NCBI GenBank assembly: GCA_036897095.1
Contig: JAYMSP010003085.1
Location: 1-21,170 of the forward strand
DNA length: 21,170 bases
Reading direction: 5' to 3'
DNA from: Plantago elongata
Taxonomy: Eukaryota; Streptophyta; Magnoliopsida; Lamiales; Plantaginaceae
Within the stretch, counting starts at the first letter, position 1. The number at the start of each line of letters is the position of its first letter. The position numbers were made by a program, and so were the translations under genes. Below the pieces are notes generated by a model, which worked only from the letters and a program-made list of their open reading frames with translations, did no database searches and was not told the DNA's origin. Shown piece after piece: positions 1-9,700 of this stretch.

Positions 1-180
1 AAAATTTTATGTATATTATTTAATATATTAATATGTTTTTAATATAAAATATATTTTATTATATATATATATATTATTTATATAATAAAATATATATACT
101 GGTAATAATATTTATTTTCACATCTTTAAATATTATATTTTATTTCCATTATAAAAAAATACTATTATTCGGGGCTCTAA
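1..180. repeat. AT-rich low-complexity stretch
   Basis: Almost pure A and T, including a (TA)n run around 60-78 and again near 90-100. No open frame or recognisable motif is visible. It lies just outside the probable end of the LTR at about 190 and may be flanking DNA of that insertion. Confidence 0.7.
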
Positions 181-189
181 TTTAACTTA

Positions 190-1446
190 TGGTACATGAT
201 CATTTAAATCTTCGAGACGGTCCTGGTTAAAGCTTATGAACTTAAAATTGTAAGTATGTTGGGACTTGGGTGGTTGGAGAAGGCCTAGTGATTCTTCTTG
301 CTACAGGTTAGGGATTTCTTATGTTCTAGATTTTCAGGTTTTCCTAACGGTTTTGTAGGTATTTTTTTATTCACATGTTGTGCAACAAATTTATACTTGT
401 TTAATTCATATCTTCCAATTGTGAGCTGGCATAACCAGGTATGAAATGGTATTAATACTCCAAGAATTTATTGTTTTCTAATGGTTTGTGGTGCATCAAA
501 GGTTCCTGCTTTAGATCGGTTAGTCAGATTTGGTTTGGCTTCTACTAATGTTTGTATGTGTCAATATGGGCAAGAAAATCATAACGATCTAGCGGCTAAA
601 GGCGGGTTGAGTCGGATCGGTGATGTAAGGAGTCGAGGTGTATGTACCGGGATGAAGGTTGAGATGTTGTGGTGATGGAGTTGGGGGAGGAGAAGATGTT
701 TAGAGAGAGATGGAATGTGGATGATGAGGTAGCCGATTGAATGTATTGCATAGATCACTTTCTAGTAGTTAGGGTTTTACTAGTGCTTATAGTTGCTCGA
801 GATTAGATGGTCTATAGGGTTTCTCTCCTCCTCCTTTTATAGAGATCGTTGCAGCACCTCCTCACTGGTCGGTTATGATGGATCCCTTATTTGTCGGGAT
901 TTAGTTGGAGACTAGGACTTCAGTTGGAGAAGGACTCTCTCTACTCTCCAAGTTCCCATAACGACTCATTTATTTGATTGGTTAGTTGGAGAAGTGGGGT
1001 GTCTGCAGAGAAGATTTCTCCCACATCTCTTTAACTTGTAACTGCTGGTCCCCTAGATAGTTGAGCTTGGGCTAGTTGTATTGACTAAACTAATCGACCC
1101 AGGTGACCTTGTTGGTTACACGAGTAGGTCCACACATACTTCATTCTAGAACCATCTAATGCGAGCCTGCTAGACCACGTGGGTTGATCTGGATCATCTT
1201 ATTGAGATGGTTCAATGTTGTATTGGACTAGTGGGGCTATGAATTAAGTTGATATGATGACCATCACGTGGATATGGTTAAGTCTGTAAGGTCCAGATTG
1301 AATAAAGGGGACCGCAAGCCCACTGGAGTAAGAAACGATGAATTAAGCCTGAGTCTTGATAGATAATTGGCCCTTTCTTGGACACGTCCAAACACTTGGG
1401 CTAACTTTAGATGGAGATAATTATATAGCGTATTTTTACCATTACA
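190..1446 (-). mobile_element. 3' LTR of a Ty3/gypsy-like retrotransposon (outer end uncertain)
   Basis: Read on the minus strand, the LTR begins TGTAATGG at 1446, directly after a polypurine tract at 1447-1463, which is the normal junction between internal region and 3' LTR. A TATA box (CTATAAAAGG) lies at 833-842 on the minus strand, followed by a C/T-rich leader, as expected for U3 then R/U5. The TG start at the right edge is clear; the CA end at the left is not, and 190 is an estimate. The element's 5' LTR and pol genes are not seen, so it is truncated or its internal part has decayed. The assignment to gypsy rests on the GTGGGGGAC style of the tract and is inference. The short + strand open frame at 481-675 lies inside this LTR and is not taken as a gene. 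Confidence 0.6.
833..842 (-). promoter_or_regulatory. TATA box of the minus-strand LTR
   Basis: The minus strand reads CTATAAAAGG, followed by GAGGAGAGAAACCCTA. The position, roughly the middle of the LTR and about 600 bp from its TGTAATGG start, fits the U3/R border of a plant LTR. Confidence 0.5.
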
Positions 1447-1463
1447 GTTTGTCCCCCACTCTT
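1447..1463 (-). other. Polypurine tract next to the 3' LTR
   Basis: The minus strand reads AAGAGTGGGGGACAAAC immediately before the TGTAATGG LTR start. In LTR retrotransposons such a tract primes plus-strand DNA synthesis and sits at exactly this place. Confidence 0.6.
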
Positions 1464-2233
1464 CGAGTTGAGCTTGTCGAGTCGAAAAGTAGATGTCTAT
1501 GTTTGGTATAAAAAATTATTAGAGTGTTATAATCAGTTTGACTGAGAATGATATAATCAATGGCAAGTCGAGGCTTGCTAACTCAAGTGGACTTTCAATG
1601 TATTTGGATACAATTATGGGCTTGTACATTGATTCAATTAGGCATATCAGGCCCAAAGGCCCATGTTTCATTGAAAGCCTACAATTACTTGGCCTGTCTG
1701 GAAATCAGACACAACGACTGTGTCTTCCCCATATCGTACAACGCGCAGAATGCACATCAAAGAGATGAATTCGATTCTTCTTAACACTTCACTTTCAAAT
1801 CCTTGTCATTCAACTTCAACTTATGGATCGCTGATAGATTACTTTTGTAGTAACAATCATTCTTCTTTCACCACTACAATCGATGTGTATTAAGATTTAA
1901 TCAGTTTGTACATGCACATGAGTTGAACCAATACTGAGATACATGACTATGATCTATAAAGGTTGAATGTATCATACCAAGTTGATCAATGGCTTTCCTA
2001 ACATGTTCTTCAATTTCTAACACATTTCAACATGAAATGAAATGTTCAGAAATATACGTATTTTCTAGAATAATAAATATATATATTATTGCTAATAATT
2101 ATAGAGGTGTCCCATATAGATTTGTTGCTAACTCGCAATCCTAGTATATCAAATTCATTTTGACTAAAATTAATTGAAAAATAAGAATTTAAAGAATTAA
2201 TTTAACTATTAAGTGATACACTTAAACATAAAC
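1464..2233. other. Non-coding stretch, possibly remnant internal retrotransposon DNA
   Basis: No gag, protease, reverse transcriptase, RNase H or integrase motif could be recognised here on either strand. Two overlapping short open frames at 1538-1784 have no recognisable features. The part next to the polypurine tract is presumably the 3' end of the internal region of the retrotransposon; the rest is AT-rich and featureless. Confidence 0.4.
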
Positions 2234-3060
2234 TTAGTTACTTATAACTACTAAATAATTCATACCATGCATCAAAATTCTATTAGCATCACTAGTAAAG
2301 GCATCCTCATTAGCTTGATGACTACATTCTTTCTTATGTCTCTTACGATCTAAGTATTGATGTAACATGGAATTAATATCAACCAAAAATCAATTTTATT
2401 TTTTAACAAGCTATTATTAAGTGTAATCGAAAATTTACCTTGGCAGAAATAACTCCATAAGTCAAAGTCCATGGCATGTCCACTGAATCTTCTCCTTTTT
2501 CGATAGTTGTAAACAAACTCCGAGTTTCATTCTCCGAAACTACTATCATCTATATTGTTCATTTCATAAATCCAGTGAACATTAAAACTTCATCAATTGA
2601 TGACAATCGTAGAACTAATAAAAACAAAAAATAAAATCATAATATTACCCCCAGAATCTGAATCCCTGCGGCAAGAATGGTGCTTGCACCGGCTGTGGCG
2701 TACAACCCCCAATTTGTCAAGCAAATTAGGGTAGGTTGTTCAGTAATGAAAAAATGTGACAACATTGAACTATTTCATTGTAATGTTTAAGGAAACTCAC
2801 CATCGATGCCCTTTTGACCTTTCCTCTTTCTACTGCAGTCATTGATATTTTTTCATCTTCGACTACTAGTCTTGGAAACCGCTTTAGAGATCTACGCACA
2901 GAAGAAGTACCACTCCTTCGAACCATTTCAAAAATTTCGTCAATATGAACAACAACAGTGTAATTCTAATATGCCCGGACCGCAAAAGTACTTCCCACAA
3001 TCTATTGAATTGATATGTAGAAGTATAATAACGAAAGGGGAATCAAGAAATTTACCATTT
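2234..3060 (-). pseudogene. Possible decayed multi-exon gene, unrecognised
   Basis: Several minus-strand stretches look coding and are bounded by plausible splice sites. A block ending at about 2801 contains EIFEMVRRSGTSSVRRSLKR and ends at GTGAGT. A block ending at about 2649 contains HSRCKHHSCRRDSDSG and ends at GTAATA. The segment 2439-2549 lies between TATAG and GTAAAT and encodes RKRRRFSGHAMDFDLWSYFC in one frame. The segment 2234-2349 follows CTTAG and encodes KKECSHQANEDAFTSDANRI before a TAA stop. The last two join in matching phase, but that frame has an internal TGA in 2439-2549; another frame of this segment is open. No upstream start was established. I do not recognise the product. 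It could be a dying host gene facing the BAH gene head to head, or transposon-derived. A pure chance cluster is also possible. Confidence 0.3.
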
Positions 3061-3761
3061 TTTGACCACCATAGTCAATCAATGACATTATATGTCGCAG
3101 CACTCAAAAGTCAAGCTTATCCCTGTTGTCTCATTTGACCGATATTGCTTTTCTTATACTATAGCTCGCATAAGAGTTCACCGTATATTTCAGTAGTCAT
3201 TATCAATTCATTTCATGCAATAAGAAACAAAACATATGTCACTTTCCAGCTTCAACTTGATGGGGTTATTTTTGGAACTCCAAACCAAATATTGGAGTGC
3301 AAGAAAATCAGAAATCGACCAGTCGTTTTCTGAATTGAGTTGGGCCGACAATACCGACCTGTTATTTACTCTTGTTAGGTTCCATCACTTGACCCTTGGG
3401 GAGGAATTTGATCACTACTTGATTTTCTTGTATTTTCTATATAATGGAGCATGCCTCTTAAATTCTATGTTTTACTGGACTTCACTATATATTTAACTTC
3501 TTGCGGGAAAAAAAGTTCCGCGCCAGATATTACAAAAAGCTTTAAGTAATGAAACATGGATATTTTCTCATTTCAAAGGAAAAAATTAACTACAATTTAA
3601 ATTTTCACGTTGACAGGTTTAAATTCGCAAAACAAACAAGACAAGATGAAAAATTAAAATCAACTTTAAAACGGAGCAAAGAGTACGGGAAGAGAAGAGA
3701 GATTGTACGGGCATTAAAATCCCAAATTACAGAGAGACACACACAGTGTTGATTTAGCGAG
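3061..3761 (+). promoter_or_regulatory. Promoter and 5' leader region of the BAH-domain gene
   Basis: About 700 bp upstream of the start codon. It contains a TATA-like CTATATATTT at 3485-3494, an E2F-type motif GCGGGAAA at 3503-3510 and a related TTCCGCGCC at 3516-3524. The stretch from about 3680 to 3761 is purine-rich with GAGAGACACACACAG, typical of a plant 5' UTR. Three short open frames in 3145-3752 show no recognisable protein features. If the minus-strand exons at 2234-3060 are a real gene, this region could serve both as a divergent promoter. Confidence 0.45.
3503..3524. promoter_or_regulatory. Pair of E2F-type sites
   Basis: GCGGGAAA at 3503-3510 is the reverse complement of TTTCCCGC, a perfect match to the E2F/DP consensus TTTSSCGC. 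Five bases further on, TTCCGCGCC (3516-3524) is one base off the same kind of site. In plants such sites usually mark genes expressed in S phase. Function here is inference. Confidence 0.4.
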
Positions 3762-6700
3762 ATGGGTAACCGGCGATTAGCTCACATAGCGACGAGCGAC
3801 GACGAAGACGAAAGCCCTCCGCCACGTCGTCGCGTAGATGAAATCGAGACGAAGAGGAAGCGTAAGAAGCTCCATCTTCCCGATTACGACGACGACGATG
3901 AGGTGGAGGAGAGACAGCATTCCTCTAGCCCTCACAACAAGCGTACCAAACTCACCAACAACAAAAAGGATCAAGACGATGATTACCAAAACGACGACGA
4001 GGAGGAACCTGAGGAAGAAGAGGAAGAGGAGGAGCCTGAGGAATTGGAGGCCGTGCCAATTGGTCAACCGATTAGGGTTACTGGCAAAGGAAGGGGCAGG
4101 AAGAATCACTACGAGTCTTATGAGTATGATGGTTTGCAGTATCAGCTCGTGAGTTTTTTTTTTTTTTTGTTTTTTTGATTTATTAAATTTAGTCAATTTT
4201 ATTGATTGTTGTTATTTTGGATGAGCTTGTTTGATATTAGGATGTCTGTGTTCGTCTCTTCGATTACGATGACAATGCTGAATTGTTGGGTTTGTAAAGG
4301 GTTTCAGAATTAAACATGAGATTTTAATTGTAACTTGTGGGTTCAAAGCAAACCCTGAGGTTTAAGTGATGTTTGATTCAGCTTGTACTGCCGAAGAGTA
4401 GATAGGTTGATAACTGATGATAACCAAGTAGAGTCGACGAATAAAAACACAAACTTATTTCTTTAGGACTTCTATACCTGGAAACATGTGCATCTCAGAA
4501 ATTTTCTTAAGCTAAGATTCAATTGACACAACATACGTATATCTGGTGCATGTAATGCTGGCAATACCAAAGCTGCAGGAATTTAATCAATATCTAGTCT
4601 GATTGTAGTGTATGATGCTTCTTTTGTATGTGGTGAGTGGTGACATGCTGGTCTAATATCCTTTTTTTTACACTTCTCGTGCACTGAGTTGTCGGGGCCT
4701 TGTGAAAAAACGTTTCTCCAGTCCACTGACCTGGGATTGAGTGGTCACTAGCAAAACAACTTACTATTGAGCCAAGGCCTGCCTTTGTTCTATAGCAGAC
4801 ACATGCATAGTAAAAGTTTATTTTCTGTTCATTTCTGATCCCTATCGTTTCACTAGTTGCTGTGTTCCTTCTATCTTTCTATGACATTCAAGCACTATAG
4901 TTCAGAACATTAATATGCAGGAAAACATGTGTGTTTGATGTATTTGGATATATACTTGTTTTGGGGTGCATTTGTAGAAAGATGTTGTTTTAAGTAACCT
5001 TGTGCGTTATAATTGTGACATAATAGTTCCCGATCAAATCTCATTCAAGTGTATATATCTGCAGGAGGACCCAGTACTCTTAGTTCCTGAGAACAAAAAG
5101 CAGAAGCCTTATGTTGCAATAATCAAGGTAATATCTCTTTCTACGTTTGAATTTCTCCCTGATAATTTTTCTTGCTGAAAGATATCGCTTCATGAAATTG
5201 AGTCACTGTGGTAGCCTCCAGTCAGGTCCTAAACCTGGTGATGATTGGTTAGCAAGAATCTCCAACTAGCATGCTGTTGGATCTTAGAAGTATAAGTTTT
5301 TCAATTTTCTCACTGACTTAATTTGCTATTGTCTTTAGTAAGCCTGTTTACGAGTTAGAGTTCTTTTTTCTGATCACACAACTGTAAGTATTTCTTTTTG
5401 TTTTCCTTTTCTTTGTAATTTTCTCCTTAGCAATCATATGTGGCTGAATTTTTAAAAGAAAAATAGAAAAAAGTTATCGAACTGCCGTGCAGTTTGAAGG
5501 ATTATTTTGGGTCATCTGAAGGCCTTCTGTGAAATTTCTTCTGGGTGTGTGGAAACTGCAAAGAAATTGAAAACTTACATGGATGTTAGTCTGTTATTAA
5601 AGGTAGTTTTGTCTATGGTTTAGTTGTGCTGGACTTTCGTGGAATGGCCTTTCAGTTATACTGTGTCTGCCCCTTGCACTTAAATATTTATTACTTGGTT
5701 TCTTGTTCATGCATCTGTTGGTAATCGGTATAGTTTTCTGTTACTCTACATGTGCCTTTTCTCAGTGTAATTGGAATTGCTTCTTGTACATACAGGACAT
5801 TGCTCAAACCAATTCAGGGAACATGACTATCACAGGACAATGGTTCTATCGTCCAGAGGAGGCAGAAAAGAAAGGAGGCGGGAACTGGGAATCACGTGAC
5901 ACAAGGGAATTATTTTACAGTTTCCACAGAGATGATGTGCCTGCTGAATCTGTGATGCACAAGTGTGTGGTTCATTTCATACCCTTGCACAAGCAGATTC
6001 CGCTCCGCAAACAACACCCAGGTTTCATTGTCCAAAGAGTGTATGACACTGAACAGAGGAGTCTCTTCAAATTAACGGACAAAGACTACGAAGATAACAA
6101 GCAGCATGAGATTGACCTTCTTGTTGGGAAAACTCTTGCACGTATAGTAGACCTTCCTGACATTGAGCCTGAAGATAATGCTGCATTTATTGCTGATCCA
6201 TTGAAAAATAAACGGCTGTTGAAGAAAAAGAACATGGCACCTTTGGATGTTTCAAGGGAGGATGAAGGACCTGACAAATCTCTATCACTTAAACCTGAAA
6301 CACCTGGAAGCACTACAACCATAGGATCGGAATATTACACAATTCTTTCTGAATTTAAGCTGTTGACTGGTGAAATTCAACGTGACAAATGGTTGGAAAA
6401 GCTTCTGCAATCTATTCAGTTCATATGCAATACTCTGGGGAGTAAGCCTAAAGACGAGGAAGAACATGGGAATGTCAGCAATATGAATGGTGACTCTAAG
6501 ATTCATGAATCTGCTGAGAAGAGTTCTAATGTAAGTGTTGGCAATAGTTCGAAACCTGTGTTTTTAAAGAAATTCAGTAAAGAGTTGCATGTCTACTACT
6601 ACCCTTATGTTATCTATTTTGCAGGGTGATGCCACATTTGAGTGGCCAGGTGCAGCTGTTCCTGCTATAGCTGATCTTGAGAAAGTTGCACATGAGACAT

Positions 6701-9700
6701 ATTCTGTAGATTTTCAGAAGTATAACCAGAAAATGCGGTCGTTAGCATTCAATCTTAAGGTAGCTGTTACTTGAATTTACTATAACTGAATGTAAGCAGA
6801 TGTGGATGATTTAGCTAGTTTCTTTGATGTCAGCAACTGTATCTATGTGCTTACCTTTTGAAATCATTTTCCATGTCTGTGTTACACATCTCTTTGTTTC
6901 TCTCCATTTTTATGCTAGATTACTGATTTATTTAATGGTTTCTTGACCTTGGCAGAGCAATGGTGCATTAGCACGGCGTCTGCTAAACAGAGAGCTGGAG
7001 GCTGCCCAGATACTGAATATGTCGCCTACTGAATTGAAGGTTTAGTTTCACCTTTCTGTCAAGGAAATAGAGTATTGACTTTTGTGTACTGTTTGTATCA
7101 TTAGGATCAGGCAAGTTTTGATTCTTTGTGATACTTCTTAGTTTTTTGTATATGTACTAGATTTGTGAGGGATATTAGGTTAATTGACGCTTCCTCCATC
7201 GCTGCTTGAACACTGATGGAGGAGCTTTTCATACACTCCAGCAGAACTTGAGCAGCTGGTGAGAGCAGGATTGCCATTTAAGGTTAAGGACCCAGTACTG
7301 GATTTTATGCTCTCCAGATGGAGAAGTTATGTATACGGCCAAGCTTGTGTTTCTTTTTAATGCTTTCAGCTTATTAGTTGATTTTTCTGTTGGGGAATCA
7401 GTATGGACCGTGGCCTTTGTTAAGTTTACGTGATTGTTGATTCTCATGACAATTTTTTCTACATTGTGTCGTATGCTCGATCAGTCAAACCTTATTGACT
7501 TCTTCTATACTATATCTGGTGTTGGTCTCATGAGTTTTTGGTTTTTTTAAATAATTACACTGGCATATTTTCTGAGAAGGAATGTTAGAAATGGTTGTCT
7601 GGTGTATAAAGTTGTTTCTTCACTACCTCCCTAAATTATTGATTGTTAACTTATTAGCAGTATGATGTATAAAATTTTCTTCACTAATGCAGTGAACTCT
7701 TTGATTGGGTTACTATTCAATTATGCATGATTGTGACATTTATATAGAATCTGAATTGATATTGGTAAAGATCTATATGATTCTCAATTTCTGTTTTTTA
7801 TTATCCTACACAGGAAGGTCTCACAAAAGAGGAAATGGCGAGCAGGGAGCCTGAAGAGGCACTCAGCGTGCAGGTTCATAATTGTTTCGTCTCTTTTTTT
7901 TTTTTGAAACGGCAAAGGTAACTCGAACCCCCGACCTGTTGGTAGGAGGTGAAGCGTCTTACCAACTGAATTGCACTTCGTTGTTTCGTCTCTGTTGGGC
8001 AAGCCATCTATTCTGCCTGAGCTGTTTCTTATTTTGTTCTGTGTTTTCTCATTTTTACCTCTGATTCCTAGATGACCGATGCTGCTTGTAAAAGATGCTC
8101 AGTAAGGCAAGTTGCTGTGATAGAGATCATTCAGGCAGGAGCCGGCGATCGCTATCAGGTTCCTTAACATGTTTTCCTGTCTTCTATTTCTTTAGCTAAT
8201 TAGTTCTTTTTTATAACTGTGTAATTAGTTAAAATGCATGGATATACCATTATTTTGAAGCATTCAGTATCTTGTATGGGTACAGGATACGTATCAGATA
8301 CGCCATATGGTGTATCCTAGAATAAAATTAAAAAGAAAAGGGTGCACGTGTCATGTACATTGTGCAGTATCGAGCTCCCGGACACGGACGCGTACAAAAG
8401 TATGTTCAACGGACTAAGACAAAAAAAGGGTATACGTACAGTATGCCATATTGTATCGATTATGGTGGTATGTATGGCTAGGATACGTATCGGCAGGGGC
8501 GGACGCACAAAATTTAGTCAGAGGCCTCAAAATTAAATGTAAAAAAAAACTATAAATTCTCATGAGTACTATATATCAAACTCATAATATTCGAGTTGAA
8601 AGTAATTAATTGTAGTTCATTTCAAATTTTGAAAATAGTTAAAATAAAAGATATTTGAAATTTTGAATATTGAAATCGATGTTATTTAGATAATTTATCT
8701 AGAGACGAGCCTATATTATAATAAAATACTCATTTGTTAACCAAATTAAATTTATATATTGTTAAAAAAAGTTATTTTTGTGTATGAAAAAATATCAATA
8801 TTAATAATATACCCGTACATGTTTTTTGTATTTTTATTAATAAGTACATATCTCAATACAGAACTTGTACATTTGATTGTGATCAAACAACATAATACAA
8901 TGAATACTCTTTTACTTTAATAAGAACGACCTTTGGTAATTAAAAGGATAGATGTATACTAGTAAACTTGAGCCCAAAATCCAGTGGCATCAATTGATGC
9001 CACTTGATCATACATGGGCTCGCCAGTGCGTATCGGATACGCCAAATTGTGTACTGAGAATGTAAAAATTTAAAGAGAAAAGGGTAGCGCATCGGGTAGT
9101 AGGACGACACATGCATACCCAACTTTAATATGTAACTTTTTAGGTACCACAATTTGGTTATATAATTTATAAAATTTGGAAAAAAATTAACTTACCTATA
9201 AATTTGAATAAACTAGAAGACCATAAATAAGTAAAAATTCATAATTATAAGGTCATGCTCATGCATATCACTGTGTTATATTACTTCTTGCTTCTTTTGC
9301 CTATGTGATGGCTTATTTAGACTTTCATATACTCCCTCCGTTCTTCTAAGAAATTAACAAATTGAAATGGCATGTTTTTTAATTAAGCTATGGAAAAGGA
9401 GATTGTGGGGCTCACAATTTTAAAGAAAGCTATGCAAATATGTACAAAAAAATGGAAAATGTAAAAAAAAAAAACCAAAACGGCAAATGTTAACTTCTTA
9501 AAAGATGGGAGGGAGTAGTATTTTTTATGAAAACAGAAAACTGTCAAATATTACATATGTTATGCTCTACGTAGGTTTATTTTTATCTTGTAAGATTTGA
9601 TATTAAACATAGCATGTATATTTCAAATTAATACTAGGAAAAAAAAAAAAAACTAATAGCTGCATTCCCGCCGTGTCACATGCTAATTTTTTTTTGAAGT

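Larger units (their letters stand above)
8284..9100 (+). repeat. Two-copy tandem repeat, period 196 bp, split by a hAT MITE
   Basis: AGGATACGTATC occurs at 8284 and again at 8480, 196 bp apart. Both copies continue with a similar stretch (GATACGCCA, then an A-rich part ending AGAAAAGGGT); in the second copy this continuation lies after the hAT insertion, from 9029. Similarity fades after about 60 bp. The ATACGTATC core is palindromic. The repeat class is unknown to me. Confidence 0.6.

Noticed and set aside
2842-3496. Plus-strand open frames of 98, 62 and 86 codons upstream of the BAH gene
   Set aside because: Rich in Phe, Leu, Ser and Tyr as expected from AT-rich DNA, overlapping each other, and without recognisable motifs. 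The minus strand looks more coding in part of this interval.
3777-4196. A 139-codon open frame on the minus strand, hydrophobic, opposite exon 1
   Set aside because: It is the antisense of the charged, GAC/GAG-rich exon 1 of the BAH gene; such complements read as Leu/Val-rich frames. It has no independent support.
5703-5795. ATG at 5703 as the start of a separate BAH protein
   Set aside because: The 31 codons before 5796 lie upstream of a good TACAG acceptor and have no BAH similarity, while exons 1 and 2 supply the missing start of the domain.
7192-7223. Inverted repeat in intron 5 as a MITE
   Set aside because: Arms of only nine bases around a 14-base loop, no target duplication and no family terminus; kept only as a minor hairpin.
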